Below are positions 8,228-18,404 of a stretch of DNA of 64,000 nt, in pieces (position 1 is the first letter of the stretch; each line of letters opens with the position of its first letter). The position numbers were made by a program, and so were the translations under genes. The notes below the pieces were generated by a model. That model was not told where the DNA came from, searched no databases, and worked only from the letters and a program-made list of their open reading frames with translations. This DNA comes from Pseudomonadota bacterium (GTDB taxonomy: Bacteria; Pseudomonadota; Gammaproteobacteria; Burkholderiales; Burkholderiaceae): the NCBI GenBank assembly GCA_963205525.1, contig CAUJJP010000071.1, forward strand, positions 1-64,000, read 5' to 3'.

Positions 8228-8872
8228 ATGACGACACCCACAAAGTCCTCCGACACCTCTGTCGCTGCCGGCCCACGGCACCTGAGCGCCTTTCTGGGCA
8301 ACCGACGCGTCGCCCAGGGCGACCTCGACACGGTGCGGTCTACGCTCAAGCGAGCGCTTGCTTCGCTGGCCGGAGCGACGCCAGACGCCGACCCGGGTGC
8401 GGCGCCCGATCTGCGCGTGTTCGACGACGCCAGCGGGGCGCGCATCGACTGGCCGCCCGCACCGTCCGGTCTGCCTGCCGTCGCAAGCGCCGCCGAGGCA
8501 GGCGCCCAGCCGGCGCGGCGCGGGGTCGGCCGCCCCAAGCTCGGCGTGGTGGCGAAAGAGGTGACCCTGCTGCCCCAGCACTGGGAGTGGCTGGCGCTGC
8601 AGCCGGGCGGCGCCTCGGTGACCCTGCGCAAGCTGGTCCACGAGGCACGCCGCCAGCAGGCCGCTGCCGGCGACTTCCGCGCCGCCCAGGAGCGCTGCTA
8701 CCGCTTCCTGCAGGAGATGGCCGGCGACCTGCCAGGCTACGAGGAGGCCTTGCGCGCCCTGTACCGCCGCGATGCGGCAGGCTTCAGCGAGGCCGCCGCA
8801 GCCTGGCCGCCCGACATCCGCGAGCACGCCCGGGCGCTGGGCGCAGGCAGCTTCGGCGAAGCGGCAGGCTGA
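8228..8872 (+). CDS. DUF2239 family protein
   Basis: This 214-residue protein is recognised as DUF2239 by an N-terminal block with AFLGNRRVAQGD and a central RGVGRPKLGVVAKEVTLLPQHWEWLALQPGGAS segment (described in parts: GRPKLG, VTLLPQHW, WLALQPGG). These are followed by a helical region with VTLRKLVHEAR. The PKLGVVAKEVTLLPRHWEWL-type core is the family hallmark. The function is unknown. The KLVHEAR helix and the palindromic site immediately upstream suggest DNA binding, which is an inference. The ATG at 8228 follows the operator by 6 bases and no good ribosome-binding site is seen. An alternative TTG start lies two codons upstream. Confidence 0.85.
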   Translation: MTTPTKSSDTSVAAGPRHLSAFLGNRRVAQGDLDTVRSTLKRALASLAGATPDADPGAAPDLRVFDDASGARIDWPPAPSGLPAVASAAEAGAQPARRGVGRPKLGVVAKEVTLLPQHWEWLALQPGGASVTLRKLVHEARRQQAAAGDFRAAQERCYRFLQEMAGDLPGYEEALRALYRRDAAGFSEAAAAWPPDIREHARALGAGSFGEAAG

Positions 8873-8911
8873 TCGGGCGCGCCTCGCCAGGCCCCGCACC
8901 ACTGGCTGCGA

Positions 8912-9019
8912 GCCACCGCACCCCACGGGCTCGCGGAGCTCGCCCGGTTCGCAAGGCACCGCCGGCTGCCGGCCACCGCACCCCACGGGCTCGCGGAGCT
9001 CGCCCGGTTCGCAAGGCAC
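8912..9019. repeat. Two 48-base direct repeats with 60-base period
   Basis: An identical 48-base unit (begins GCCACCGCACCCCACGGGCT, ends GGTTCGCAAGGCAC) occurs at 8912-8959 and 8972-9019, separated by 12 bases. The repeats lie between the converging DUF2239 and bfr genes, directly before the terminator hairpin. They show no CRISPR-like spacing series. Confidence 0.85.
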
Positions 9020-9046
9020 AAAACCGTCCGCAGGGACGGTTTTGTG
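9017..9046. terminator. Bidirectional hairpin terminator
   Basis: A perfect 13-base-pair stem, CACAAAACCGTCC/GGACGGTTTTGTG, has a 4-base GCAG loop. The A-run and T-run within the arms let it act on both strands. It sits between the convergent DUF2239 and bfr genes. Its ACCGTCC/GGACGGT core matches the hairpin at 730-748. Confidence 0.85.
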
Positions 9047-9053
9047 TCCTTGC

Positions 9054-9521
9054 TCACCCCATCTGCGTCTGCAGCCAGTTTTGTTCGCCGACCTGGGCGA
9101 CGAGGCCGATCTCGGTTTCCAGGAAGTCGATGTGGTCCTCGGTGTCGTCCAGCAACTCGCCCAGGATGTCGCGCGTGACGTAGTCGCGCACGCTCTCGCA
9201 GTGCGCCATCGCTTCCTTCAGGTGCGCCTGGCCGCCGAGTTCGGCCTTCAGGTTGCAGTGCAGGATCTCGACCGGGTTCTCGCCGATCAGCAGCTTGCCC
9301 AGGTCCTGCAGGTTGGGCAGGCCGTCCAGCATCAGGATGCGGGTGATGAGCTTGTCGGCGTGCTTCATCTCCTCGATCGATTCCTCGTGCTCGTGCTTGG
9401 CCAGGCGCTTGAAGCCCCAGTTGTCGAGCATCCGGTAGTGCAGGAAATACTGGTTGATCGCGGTGAGCTCGTTCTTCAGTTGCGCATTGAGGTACTCGAG
9501 AACCTTGGCGTCGCCTTGCAT
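9054..9521 (-). CDS. bfr: Bacterioferritin
   Basis: This 155-residue haem-containing ferritin forms 24-mer iron-storage shells. The ferroxidase ligands Glu18, Glu51 and His54 are present, and Met52 is the expected inter-subunit haem ligand. The start at 9521 ([12 protein letters not shown]) has an AAGGAG ribosome-binding site 6 bases upstream. The 8-residue upstream extension is therefore rejected. The gene stands alone, converging on DUF2239 and divergent from the flavoprotein gene. Its redox partner Bfd is encoded 1.3 kb away next to fur. Confidence 0.96.
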   Translation of the reverse strand: MQGDAKVLEYLNAQLKNELTAINQYFLHYRMLDNWGFKRLAKHEHEESIEEMKHADKLITRILMLDGLPNLQDLGKLLIGENPVEILHCNLKAELGGQAHLKEAMAHCESVRDYVTRDILGELLDDTEDHIDFLETEIGLVAQVGEQNWLQTQMG

Positions 9522-9670
9522 GGCCGCTCCTTCTTGGTGGGTCACAGGACGGGGGATTGTGCGCGGTCAAGTCGGGCCCGGGCGATGGCCGCACGAAGGC
9601 ATTCTGAAGCGCAATCGTTCTTGTTGCGATGCGCGCCGACAGGCGCAGATCGCGCTGCACAATGAGGCCC

Positions 9671-11545
9671 ATGATCCGGCGCCGCGAGCTGCTGCACGGC
9701 CTGACGCTGGCACCCGGCGTTGCCAGCTTGCCGGCCGCCGCCGCCATCCAGGGCCAGACCGACGAAGCCATGGCGCAGGCACACGCCGCGCTGCGCGAGG
9801 ATCCCGGCCGCTGGGCCAGCGCAGCCGCGGCGGCGGACGAGGGTGTCGAGGACTTGGTCGTGGTCGGCAGCGGGATCAGCGGCCTGGCCGGGGCCTGGCT
9901 GTGGCGCCAGCAGGCGGGCGCCGGGCGTCGCATCCTGGTGCTGGACGCGCTGGACGAGCCCGGCGGCCACGCCCGGCGCAACGAGTTCGTCGCCCGCAAC
10001 GGCCAGCGCCTGATCGGCTACGGCGGTTCGCAGTCTCTCGATTCGCCCAGCCTGTTCTCGCCCGCGGTGCGACATGTGCTGGCGGGGGTGGGTGTGCGGC
10101 CAGACAAGCTGGAGCAGGCCTTCGACCGCGGCTGGGCGCGCCGGCACCGGCTGGGCGGGCGCATCCACTGCTTCGCCGACGGTCGAACGGTGCGGCAGCG
10201 CGCCGCCGAGCCCACCGCGCAGTGGCTCGCGCGCAGCCCAGCGGGGCGTGCCGCCGTCGCCGCCTGGTCCCGGCTGACCGCACCACTGGACCCTTGGCCG
10301 GGCCTGGGCGCGCAACCGCGCCGCAGCCGGCTCGCCGATCTGGTCTACGCCGAGTACCTGCAGTCCAGCGGCCGGCTGGGGCCGCCGGGCGAGGCCGGCA
10401 GCGACACCCTGCGTGCCTGGCTGCGCTGGCAGCCGGCGGCCTACTTCGGGGTCGGCATCGATGCGGTCGGCGCGCTGGACGCCTGGGCCGCCGGCCTGCC
10501 CGGCTTCGAAGGCCTGGCCCTGGGCCGAGCGCCCGAGGCGCGCCACGGCCCCAGCGCACGCCTGCTCGCGACCAGCGAGGACGACTACGTCTACCACTTC
10601 CCGGACGGCAACCACGGCCTGGTGCGCGCCTTGCTGCGCGACCTCGTCCCGCCCGCGGTGCCGGGCAGCGGCATGGCCTCGCTGGCAGGATCGGTGCTGG
10701 TGGATTCGATGCTCGACCGGCCCGGCGCGCCGCTGCGCATCCGCCAGCGCGCCACCGTCGTCCACCTGGCGCACGAAGGCTTGCCGACCGACCGCGACCG
10801 GCTCGTGTCTCTGCGCTACCTCGACGCCCGGGGGGAGTTGCGCGAGGTTCGCGCGCACCAGGTCCTGCTGGCATGCTGGCACCGCGTCATCGCCCGCCTG
10901 GCGGCCGCCGAGCTGCCGGCAGCGCAGCGCGCGGCGCTGCAGGACCAGGTCAAGGTGCCGCTGCTGTACGCCAGCGTGCTGCTGAACAACTGGCGAGCCT
11001 GGCAGCGCGCCGGGGTGGCGGCGCTGGCGGTGGCGGACGGCTTCTGGCACGAGGCGGCGCTGGACTTCCCGGTCAGCCTGGGAGAGGTGCGATTCCCGCA
11101 GCGGCCGGACCAGCCCATCCTGTGCCACCTGGGCAAGGTTGTCGTGCCGGGCGATGGCGGTGCGCCGCGCGCCCAGGCGGCGGCCGGCCGCGCCCTGCTG
11201 GCGGGCTGGTCGTACGCGCAGATCGAGCGCGAAGTGATCCAGTTGCTGCAGACCGCGCTCGGGCCCTACGGCTTCGACGCCGCGCGCGACATCGAGGCGA
11301 TCACCGTCAACCGCTGGGCACACGGTTACGCGCTGGAGTACATGCGACCCTGGGATGCGTTCTGGCCCGATGGCCCCCTGCCCTGCGAGACCGCACGCCG
11401 CGGCTGGGGCCGGGTGGCAATCGCCAACAGCGATGCCGGCGCCTACGCCTACGCCCACTCGGCGATCGACCAGGCGGCGCGCGCGGTCTCGGAGCTGCTG
11501 CCGCAGGCCAGGCTGCCCGCCTGGGCGCGCTTTCCGGGTCCCTGA
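9671..11545 (+). CDS. FAD-dependent oxidoreductase, spermidine dehydrogenase-like
   Basis: This 624-residue flavoprotein opens with a twin-arginine-like MIRRRELLHGLTL segment and an Ala-rich stretch, suggesting Tat export. An FAD-binding Rossmann motif follows, VVVGSGISGLAGA near residue 63, then LDALDEPGGHARR. C-terminal landmarks are NRWAHGYALEYMRPW and a GRVAIANSDAGAYAYAHSAIDQA block typical of the SpdH (spermidine dehydrogenase) group. The family oxidises polyamines in the periplasm, with electrons passing to the respiratory chain. Assignment to SpdH rather than another flavin amine oxidoreductase is moderate. Starts at 9662 and 9671 are both possible; the latter puts the RR motif at the very N-terminus. 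Confidence 0.72.
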   Translation: MIRRRELLHGLTLAPGVASLPAAAAIQGQTDEAMAQAHAALREDPGRWASAAAAADEGVEDLVVVGSGISGLAGAWLWRQQAGAGRRILVLDALDEPGGHARRNEFVARNGQRLIGYGGSQSLDSPSLFSPAVRHVLAGVGVRPDKLEQAFDRGWARRHRLGGRIHCFADGRTVRQRAAEPTAQWLARSPAGRAAVAAWSRLTAPLDPWPGLGAQPRRSRLADLVYAEYLQSSGRLGPPGEAGSDTLRAWLRWQPAAYFGVGIDAVGALDAWAAGLPGFEGLALGRAPEARHGPSARLLATSEDDYVYHFPDGNHGLVRALLRDLVPPAVPGSGMASLAGSVLVDSMLDRPGAPLRIRQRATVVHLAHEGLPTDRDRLVSLRYLDARGELREVRAHQVLLACWHRVIARLAAAELPAAQRAALQDQVKVPLLYASVLLNNWRAWQRAGVAALAVADGFWHEAALDFPVSLGEVRFPQRPDQPILCHLGKVVVPGDGGAPRAQAAAGRALLAGWSYAQIEREVIQLLQTALGPYGFDAARDIEAITVNRWAHGYALEYMRPWDAFWPDGPLPCETARRGWGRVAIANSDAGAYAYAHSAIDQAARAVSELLPQARLPAWARFPGP

Positions 11546-11588
11546 GTGCGGTCGCCTGTCCCTGCAGGGGCGGCGGCAGCCAGCGCCG

Positions 11589-11777
11589 CTACAGCAGCAG
11601 CACCAGGCGTTCCAGCACCAGCACGGCGAAGAAGCCCAGGCCGGCGATCAGGGTCCACTTGACGATCACGATGCCGCGCCTGCGCCAGACCACGCGGGCG
11701 GTGCCGATGTACATCGCAAAGCACAGCAGCCCGGCCACCAGCAGGCCAGCGAAGAGCAGGCGAAAGACCAGCATCAC
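11589..11777 (-). CDS. Small two-helix membrane protein
   Basis: This 62-residue protein is almost entirely hydrophobic, with two predicted transmembrane segments (about 4-24 and 38-60). They are joined by a basic loop with the VWRRRG motif. It starts 33 bases after the lpxC stop and is probably co-transcribed with it. No family was recognised. Confidence 0.65.
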   Translation of the reverse strand: MMLVFRLLFAGLLVAGLLCFAMYIGTARVVWRRRGIVIVKWTLIAGLGFFAVLVLERLVLLL

Positions 11778-11810
11778 GGTGGCGCGGGCTTCAGCAGGCG
11801 CGCAACGCGC

Positions 11811-12746
11811 TCACCAGGCGGGCGCCAGTTCGGCCAGGCCACGCGGGGCCTGGCGCTCGTCTTCGAAGCTGACGACGTCGTAGGCGGTCTCGTCTGCGAG
11901 CAGCGCGCGCAGCAGCTGGTTGTTCAGCGCGTGCCCGCTGCGAAATGCCGAATACGCCGCCAGCAGCGGCTTGCCGGCGATGTGCAGGTCGCCGATCGCG
12001 TCCAGGATCTTGTGCTTGGCGAACTCGTCGCCGTAGCGCAGGCCGTCGGCGTTAAGCACGCGGTAGTCGTCGATCACGATCACATTGTCCAGGCTGCCGC
12101 CGCGGCCCAGACCGCGCGCACGCATCATCTCCACGTCGCGTGTGAAGCCGAAGGTGCGCGCGCGCGCGATCTCCTGCTTGTAGCGCCCCGACCCCATGTC
12201 GAACTCCACGCGCTGGCCGGTGGCGCTCACCGCCGGGTGGTCGAACTCGATCTCGAAGCTCAGCTTGTAGCCCTGGAAGGGTTCCAGCCGCGCCCACTTC
12301 AGGGTCTTGCCCTCGCCCTCGCGCACCTCCACCGGCCGGCGCACGCGCAGGAAGCGCTTGGGCGCCTCCTGCAGCGCGATGCCCGCGCTTTGCAGCAGGA
12401 AGACGAAACTCGCCGCCGAGCCGTCGAGGATGGGCACCTCCTCGCCACCGATGTCCACGTACAGGTTGTCCAGCCCGAGGCCGGCGCAGGCCGACATCAG
12501 GTGCTCGATGGTCTGCACGCGCGGCGCCCCGGGGTCGCCGCCGACGCTGATGGTGCTGGCCATGCGGGTGTCGCTCACCGCCCAGGCATTGACCGGGATG
12601 TCCACCGGGCTGGGCAGGTCGACACGGCGGAAGACCACCCCGCTGTCCGGCGGTGCCGGGCGCAGCGTGAGCTCGACCCGGGTGCCGCTGTGCACGCCGA
12701 CGCCGACGGCGCGCGTGATGGACTTCAGGGTGCGTTGACGCAGCAT
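11811..12746 (-). CDS. lpxC: UDP-3-O-acyl-N-acetylglucosamine deacetylase
   Basis: LpxC removes the acetyl group from UDP-3-O-acyl-GlcNAc, the committed step of lipid A synthesis, using zinc in the cytoplasm. The 311-residue protein has His82 in TIEHLMSA, and His245 and Asp249 in [10 protein letters not shown]; the general-acid His272 is in SGHALNN. The start MLRQRTLKS at 12746 matches the family and the longer upstream frame is rejected. In many Burkholderiales lpxC directly follows ftsZ. Here it is about 12 kb away on the same strand, with its own promoter region divergent from the M3 peptidase gene. Confidence 0.96.
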   Translation of the reverse strand: MLRQRTLKSITRAVGVGVHSGTRVELTLRPAPPDSGVVFRRVDLPSPVDIPVNAWAVSDTRMASTISVGGDPGAPRVQTIEHLMSACAGLGLDNLYVDIGGEEVPILDGSAASFVFLLQSAGIALQEAPKRFLRVRRPVEVREGEGKTLKWARLEPFQGYKLSFEIEFDHPAVSATGQRVEFDMGSGRYKQEIARARTFGFTRDVEMMRARGLGRGGSLDNVIVIDDYRVLNADGLRYGDEFAKHKILDAIGDLHIAGKPLLAAYSAFRSGHALNNQLLRALLADETAYDVVSFEDERQAPRGLAELAPAW

Positions 12747-12897
12747 GAAGGCGATTGTCCCGCAAAGCCCCGTGCGCCAGCGCGGCGCCGCCGCGCAACC
12801 GCGCCACCCGCCGGCCGCGAATCGCCGCGATACTGCGCAGCTTCGGCGGCTTGCCGCCGCCCCGACTCGCCCCAACTCGCCGCACCGGACCACCATC

Positions 12898-14796
12898 TTG
12901 AAGACCCACCCCGTGACCCGCCTCATGCTCGGCACCGTGACCGCTGCCGTCATCGCCACCCCGGCCCTCGGCCAGCGCCCGCCCACGCGCGATCGCAGCG
13001 AGATCCCGGCCGCCTACCGCTGGGACTTCGCGCCCATCTACCCGAGCTGGGACGCCTGGGAGCAGGGGCTGAAGACGCTGCAGACACAGATGGACGCGTT
13101 TGCCGCGCGCAAGGGCACGCTGGCCGGCGGCGCGCAGGCGGTGCTGGACGCCTACCGCGCCTTCGACGAGATCGGCAAGCTGCAGTACCGCGTGTTCCGC
13201 TACCCGCAGCTGCAGCGCGACGTCGACACGCGCGAGCAGGCGGTGGCCGCGCGCATGCAGCGCGTGGGCGCGGTGTTCGCCGCCTTCGACGCCGCCACCG
13301 CCTGGTTCACGCCCGAGCTGCTGCGCATCCCCGAGGCCACCATGCGCAGCTGGCTGGACGCCACGCCGGCGCTGGCGCCCTACCGCTTCAGCATCCTGGA
13401 CAGCTACCGCAAGCAGCAGCACGTGCTGGACGAGAAGGGCGAGCGGCTGCTGGCCCTGGCCGGCCAGCTCAGCCAGGCGCCGCGCCAGGTCTACTCCGAG
13501 CTCTCCACCTCCGACATCCGCTGGCCCAGCATCACCACCAGCGACGGCAAGCAGGTCACGCTGAGCCCGGGCAACTACGCCGCGCTGCTGGAGAGCGCGC
13601 CCACCCAGGCCGATCGCGCGCAGGCCGCCGCCGCGCACGTGGGCACCTACGGCGCCAACGTCCACACCTACGCCGCGATCTACGACGGCGTGCTGCAGCG
13701 CGACTGGTTCAGTGCCCAGGCGCGCAACTTCGCCAGCACGCTGGACGCTGCGCTGGAGGACAACGCGGTGCCGCGCAGCGTGGTCAGCAACCTGATCGAG
13801 ACCGCACGCGCCGGCACCGCGCCGCTGCAGCGCTACGCACGGCTGCGCAAGAAGCTGCTCGGCCTGGACAGCTACCACCTCTACGACGGCTTCGTGCCGC
13901 TGCTGCGCAGCGAGCAGAGCTGGCCCTACGAGACCGCGAAGGCGAACGCCCTGGCCTCGGTGGCGGTGCTGGGCGAGGACTATGTGCGGCGCTACCGCCA
14001 GTTCGTCGGCGGCGGGCGCATCGACGTCTACGAGAACGATGGCAAGCGCAGCGGCGCCTACAGCGCCAACGTCTACGGCGTCGGCCCCTACCTGCTGCTG
14101 AACTACAACGACACCCTGGACTCGATGTTCACCTTCGCCCACGAGGCGGGTCACGCCATGCACAGCGTGCTGTCCAACGAGGCTCAGCCCTTCGCGACCA
14201 GCGACTACACCATCTTCGTCGCCGAGGTCGCCTCGACGATGAACGAGCGGCTGCTGATGGACCACCTGCTGGCGAAGACCAGCGACCCCAGGCAGCGCTT
14301 CTTGCTGCTGCAACACGCGGTGGACCAGATCGTCGGCACCTTCTACACCCAGGTCATGTTTGCCGACTACGAGCTGCAGGCGCACCAGCGCGTGGAGCAG
14401 GGCCAGCCGATCACCCCCGAGGTGCTCAACAGCATCTACCAGGGGCTGCTGAAGACCTATTACGGCGACGCGGTGACGCTGGACGATTTCTACCAGTGGA
14501 CCTGGGCGCGCATCCCGCACTTCTACAACTCGCCCTACTACGTCTACCAGTACGCGACCTGCTTCGCCTCCTCGGCCGAGCTGTACCGGCAGATGACGAG
14601 CGGCGACGCCAGCGCGCGCGACGCCGCGCGCCAGCGCTACCTGACGCTGCTGTCCTCGGGCGGCAACGACCACCCGATGGTGCAGCTGCAGAAGGCCGGC
14701 GTCGACCTGAGCCAGCGCGCCACCGTGCAGGCGGTGGTGGACCAGCTCGACGAGCTGGTCACGCGCATGGAGGCCGAGGCGGCGAAGATGCGCTGA
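12898..14796 (+). CDS. Exported M3 family oligoendopeptidase (PepF-like)
   Basis: This metallopeptidase, about 632 residues long, has the M3 zinc motif HEAGH (residues 415-419 from the chosen start) followed by the downstream Glu in [10 protein letters not shown]. The rest of the sequence is typical of oligoendopeptidase F. The N-terminus [24 protein letters not shown] reads as a signal peptide, which would place the enzyme in the periplasm, unlike cytoplasmic PepF. The start is uncertain: TTG at 12898 gives a classical signal peptide with a positive N-region, and GTG at 12913 is the alternative. The OPT transporter gene begins 13 bases after the stop, so extracytoplasmic trimming and uptake of peptides are likely linked. 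Confidence 0.85.
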   Translation: MKTHPVTRLMLGTVTAAVIATPALGQRPPTRDRSEIPAAYRWDFAPIYPSWDAWEQGLKTLQTQMDAFAARKGTLAGGAQAVLDAYRAFDEIGKLQYRVFRYPQLQRDVDTREQAVAARMQRVGAVFAAFDAATAWFTPELLRIPEATMRSWLDATPALAPYRFSILDSYRKQQHVLDEKGERLLALAGQLSQAPRQVYSELSTSDIRWPSITTSDGKQVTLSPGNYAALLESAPTQADRAQAAAAHVGTYGANVHTYAAIYDGVLQRDWFSAQARNFASTLDAALEDNAVPRSVVSNLIETARAGTAPLQRYARLRKKLLGLDSYHLYDGFVPLLRSEQSWPYETAKANALASVAVLGEDYVRRYRQFVGGGRIDVYENDGKRSGAYSANVYGVGPYLLLNYNDTLDSMFTFAHEAGHAMHSVLSNEAQPFATSDYTIFVAEVASTMNERLLMDHLLAKTSDPRQRFLLLQHAVDQIVGTFYTQVMFADYELQAHQRVEQGQPITPEVLNSIYQGLLKTYYGDAVTLDDFYQWTWARIPHFYNSPYYVYQYATCFASSAELYRQMTSGDASARDAARQRYLTLLSSGGNDHPMVQLQKAGVDLSQRATVQAVVDQLDELVTRMEAEAAKMR

Positions 14797-14809
14797 GGTC
14801 GGCGCAGCC

Positions 14810-16606
14810 ATGACGCAGTCCGCGACGGCCCCGCGCTGGGCCTGGCTGCCGGCCATCGGCAGCTGGCGCTACCACCTGCTGCTGGCGCTGCTGGGCAGCC
14901 TGGTGCTGGGTCCGCTGGGGGGCATCACCGCCTCCTACATGAACTTCTCGCTCGGCTTCTTCGTCGGCGGGCAGGTGCTGGCGGGCATCCTGGGCTCCAC
15001 CGTGACCCTGGGCTACGGCCCCGAGGGCAGGCACGGCGCCAACTACATGCAGACCGCGGCGGCCTCGGTGGCCGGCATGTCGGGCATGGGCGTGCTGCTG
15101 CAGGCCATGCTGTGGATGGGCCTGGCCGAGCCGCCGCTGTGGCAGCTCATGCTCTACATGGGCGCGATCGGCATGTTCGGCGCCGGCGTCGGCATGCTGT
15201 ACACGCCCATCCTCGTCGACCGGCTGCAGCTGACCTTCCCCTCCGGGCTCGCGGTGGCCAACATCCTGCGCGCCCTCACCGACCCGGTGCTGCTGCGCCG
15301 CTCGGTGGCCCGGCTCGCCAGCGGCATCGGCCTGGGCTTGGCCGGCGGCATCGCCAGCGCCAAGCTGGCGGCGCTGGCGGCGGTCGAGCTCAGCAGCTCG
15401 ACCCTGGGCGCGGGCATGCTGGTCGGCGCGCGCATCGGCATCCCGGCGCTGGTGGCCGGCCTCAGCGCCACGCTGCTCATGCCCTGGTTCGTCTCCATCG
15501 GCTGGCTGGCGCCGGGCGAGCCTTTTCGCAAGATCACCTTTCTGCTCGGCCTGGGCATGATCCTGGGCGCGGCAATCCTGGACATCGGCGCCATCCTGCT
15601 GCAGGCGTGGGCGCGCTGGCGCCGCGGCGGAGCGGCCGCGCCGGCCGCCGACGAGGCCTGGAAGCGCACCCACACCGGCCGGCTGCTGGCCTGGACCGCC
15701 TGCTGGGGCGTGGCGGTGGTCTGGCTGGGCGCCGAGCTGCTGCACCAGCCGGCGGGCTTCCTCGCCTTCGCGGTCGCCCTGGTGCTGGTGTTCACCATGG
15801 TCAACGGCATCTCGCTGGGCATCAGCGACTCGAATCCGATCTCGTCGGCCTTCGTCGTCTCGGTGGTGCTGATGGCCGCGCTCGGCCTGAAGGACCCCGG
15901 CGTCGGCCTGATGGCCGGCGCCATCCTGCTGATCGCCACCAGCGTGGCCGGCGACATGCAGCAGGACCGCTCCACCGGCTGGCGCCTGGGCACGCCGCGC
16001 AGCACGCAGTTCCGCTATCAGGTGCTGGGCCTGCTGGTCGGCGCGGTGATGACGGTGGCGTTCGCGCGCCTGTTCATCGGCGCCTACCCGGTGCTGGCGC
16101 TGGACCAGACCGCGATGACGGGGGACCAGCAGCCGGCGCAGTGGGCCTCGGCCATGACCTACAAGTTCGTCGGCGCGCTGCGCAGCCTGACCGAGGACCA
16201 GCCGCAGCAGCGGCTGGCGATCGTGGTCGGGGTCGCGATCGGGCTGCTGGTGCAGGCGCTGCGCATTGCGCTGCGGCACAGCGCCGCCTACCAGCGCTGG
16301 ATCCCGCGCAGCGGCGCCACGCGCAGCGCGGAGTTCATCGTCGACGCCGTGCTCCTGCCCTCGCCCTACGCCTATTCCTTCGGCACCTTCCTCGGCCTGG
16401 CGACCTCGGCCTGGTTTGCGGCCGGCGGCGTGATCTCCAGCCTGGCGGCCACGCTGGCCGAGCGGCGCGGCCGCCGGCCCGAGGACGAGGGCCTGCCGGC
16501 GGACATGAGCACCGCCTCGCTGCTCGGCGGCGGCCTGATCGCGGGCGACGCGCTGGCCGCGCTCGGACTCGGGGTGGCGGGGCTGCTGGCGACGCTGCGG
16601 GGCTGA
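14810..16606 (+). CDS. OPT family oligopeptide transporter
   Basis: This 598-residue inner-membrane protein has many hydrophobic helices and the layout of the OPT/YSL family. The N-terminal PLGGITASYMNFSLGFFVGGQ and the later GISDSNPISSAF and VAGDMQQDRSTGWRLGT blocks resemble the conserved SGDMMQDLKTG-type region. OPT carriers are proton-coupled importers of oligopeptides or metal-peptide complexes. The gene directly follows the exported M3 peptidase with a 13-base gap, which supports a peptide-related substrate. Confidence 0.87.
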   Translation: MTQSATAPRWAWLPAIGSWRYHLLLALLGSLVLGPLGGITASYMNFSLGFFVGGQVLAGILGSTVTLGYGPEGRHGANYMQTAAASVAGMSGMGVLLQAMLWMGLAEPPLWQLMLYMGAIGMFGAGVGMLYTPILVDRLQLTFPSGLAVANILRALTDPVLLRRSVARLASGIGLGLAGGIASAKLAALAAVELSSSTLGAGMLVGARIGIPALVAGLSATLLMPWFVSIGWLAPGEPFRKITFLLGLGMILGAAILDIGAILLQAWARWRRGGAAAPAADEAWKRTHTGRLLAWTACWGVAVVWLGAELLHQPAGFLAFAVALVLVFTMVNGISLGISDSNPISSAFVVSVVLMAALGLKDPGVGLMAGAILLIATSVAGDMQQDRSTGWRLGTPRSTQFRYQVLGLLVGAVMTVAFARLFIGAYPVLALDQTAMTGDQQPAQWASAMTYKFVGALRSLTEDQPQQRLAIVVGVAIGLLVQALRIALRHSAAYQRWIPRSGATRSAEFIVDAVLLPSPYAYSFGTFLGLATSAWFAAGGVISSLAATLAERRGRRPEDEGLPADMSTASLLGGGLIAGDALAALGLGVAGLLATLRG

Positions 16607-16629
16607 CGCCGCCGCGCCGCCCAGGACGT

Positions 16630-17856
16630 TCAGCCCTCGAAACGCGCAAACACCAGCGAGGCGTTGGTGCCGCCGAAGCCGAAGCTGTTGGACATCACCG
16701 CGCCGAGCTCGCCGTCGTGGCGCGCGCGCAGCACCGGCATGCCCTCGGCCGCCGGGTCCAGGTTCTCGATGTTGGCCGAGGCGGCGGCGAATCCCTGCGC
16801 CAGCATGAGCAGCGAATAGATCGACTCCTGCACCCCGGCCGCACCCAGCGAATGGCCGGACAGCGACTTGGTCGAGCTGATCATGGGCAGCCGGCCGCCC
16901 GGCAGGGCGCCGAAGACCTCGCGCACCGCGCCCAGCTCGGCGCCGTCGCCCACCGGGGTGGAGGTGCCGTGGGCGTTGATGTAGTCCACCGGCTGCCTGA
17001 CGCTGGCCAGGGCCTGCTGCATGCAGCGCACCGCGCCTTCGCCGGACGGGGCCACCATGTCGTGGCCGTCCGAGGTGGCGCCGTAGCCCACCAGCTCGGC
17101 GAGGATGGTGGCGCCGCGCGCCTGCGCGTGCTCCAGCGCCTCCAGCACCAGCATGCCGCCGCCGCCGGCGATGACGAAACCGTCACGCGCGGTGTCGAAG
17201 GCGCGCGAGGCCTGCTCGGGGCGGTCGTTGTAGCCGCTGGACATCGCGCCCATGGCATCGAACAGCAGCGAGAGCTCCCAGCTCTCCTCCTCGCCGCCGC
17301 CGGCGAAGACCACGTCCTGCTGGCCCCAGGCGATGAGCTGGGCGGCGTGGCCGATGCAGTGCGCGCTGGTGGCGCAGGCGGAGCTGATCGAGTAGTTGAC
17401 GCCCTTGATCGCGAAACTGGTGGCCAGGCAGGCCGACACCGTGCTGCCCATGGTGCGCGTGACCATGAACGGGCCGACGCGCTTGATGCCCTTGGCGCGC
17501 AAGGTGTCGGCGGCCCAGACCTGGTTGTGGCTGGAGGCGCCGCCGCTGCCGGCCACGAGCCCCGTGCGCGGGTGCGAGATCTGCGCCGGGGTGAGCCCCG
17601 ACTGCGCCAGCGCCTGCTGCATGGACAGGTAGGCGTAGGCCGCGGCGTCGCCCATGAAGCGCAGGGTGCGGCGGTCGACCGCCGCCTCCAGATCGAGCTG
17701 CGGCCGGCCGCTGACCTGGCAGCGCATGCCGTGCTCGGCGTAGCTCGGGTTGTGACGGATGCCGGAGCGGCCTTCGCGCAGGCTGGCGGCCACTTCGGCG
17801 CAGTCCTTGCCCAGGCTGGAGACGATGCCCTGGCCGGTGATGACCACGCGCCGCAT
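16630..17856 (-). CDS. fabB: 3-oxoacyl-ACP synthase I
   Basis: FabB elongates acyl-ACP by condensation with malonyl-ACP and is essential for unsaturated fatty acid formation together with FabA. The 408-residue protein has catalytic Cys161 in SSACATSAH, His in [11 protein letters not shown] and His in [11 protein letters not shown]. The [13 protein letters not shown]-terminal signature is also present. Its start overlaps the fabA stop by one base (TGATG), the usual fabA-fabB coupling. It converges on the OPT gene. Confidence 0.96.
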   Translation of the reverse strand: MRRVVITGQGIVSSLGKDCAEVAASLREGRSGIRHNPSYAEHGMRCQVSGRPQLDLEAAVDRRTLRFMGDAAAYAYLSMQQALAQSGLTPAQISHPRTGLVAGSGGASSHNQVWAADTLRAKGIKRVGPFMVTRTMGSTVSACLATSFAIKGVNYSISSACATSAHCIGHAAQLIAWGQQDVVFAGGGEEESWELSLLFDAMGAMSSGYNDRPEQASRAFDTARDGFVIAGGGGMLVLEALEHAQARGATILAELVGYGATSDGHDMVAPSGEGAVRCMQQALASVRQPVDYINAHGTSTPVGDGAELGAVREVFGALPGGRLPMISSTKSLSGHSLGAAGVQESIYSLLMLAQGFAAASANIENLDPAAEGMPVLRARHDGELGAVMSNSFGFGGTNASLVFARFEG

Positions 17857-18404
17857 CAGAAGTCCTCGGTCGAGGTGAACAGGCCGACCTTGAGGTCGGA
17901 GGCGGAATAGATCTCGCGCCCGTCGGCGTAGACATGGCCGTCGGCGATGCCCATCACCAGCTTGCGCTCGATGACGCGCTTGAGGTCGAGCTTGTAGCTG
18001 ACCTTGGCCACCTTGGGCAGCACCTGGCCGAAGAACTTGATCTCGCCCGCGCCCAGGGCGCGCCCGCGCCCGGGGTTGCCGTGCCAGCCGAGCCAGAAGC
18101 CCACCAGCTGCCACAGCGCGTCCAGCCCCAGGCAGCCCGGCATCACGGGATCGGTCTCGAAGTGGCAGTCGAAGAACCACAGATCGGGCCGGATGTCGAG
18201 CTCGGCTTCGATGCGGCCCTTGCGGTGTGCGCCGCCGGTGTCGTCGATGTGCACGATGCGGTCGAACATCAGCATGTTGGGCAGCGGCAGCCGCGCATTG
18301 CCGGGGCCGAAGAGCTCGCCGTGCCCGCAGGCGATCAGCTCTTCGCGGCTGTAGGCGTGGCGGCCGAGGTCACGCTGGCTCGCGCGCGAGGTGTCTGTCG
18401 TCAT
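17856..18404 (-). CDS. fabA: 3-hydroxydecanoyl-ACP dehydratase/isomerase
   Basis: FabA dehydrates 3-hydroxydecanoyl-ACP and isomerises the trans-2 to the cis-3 enoyl product, starting unsaturated fatty acid synthesis. The 182-residue protein has catalytic His81 ([12 protein letters not shown]) and Asp95 (LGLDALWQL), spaced 14 residues apart as in E. coli FabA. The FFGQVLP block is also present. It is the first gene of the fabA-fabB operon. Confidence 0.96.
   Translation of the reverse strand: MTTDTSRASQRDLGRHAYSREELIACGHGELFGPGNARLPLPNMLMFDRIVHIDDTGGAHRKGRIEAELDIRPDLWFFDCHFETDPVMPGCLGLDALWQLVGFWLGWHGNPGRGRALGAGEIKFFGQVLPKVAKVSYKLDLKRVIERKLVMGIADGHVYADGREIYSASDLKVGLFTSTEDF

Noticed and set aside
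8912..9019. Possible CRISPR repeat pair or attachment-site duplication
   Set aside because: There are only two copies, the unit is 48 bases with a 12-base gap, and there is no integrase or cas gene; treated as a simple duplication.
12052..14856. A 934-codon minus-strand open frame opposite the M3 peptidase
   Set aside because: It is a compositional shadow; its C-terminal part is a frame-shifted reading of lpxC and the rest lacks any motif.
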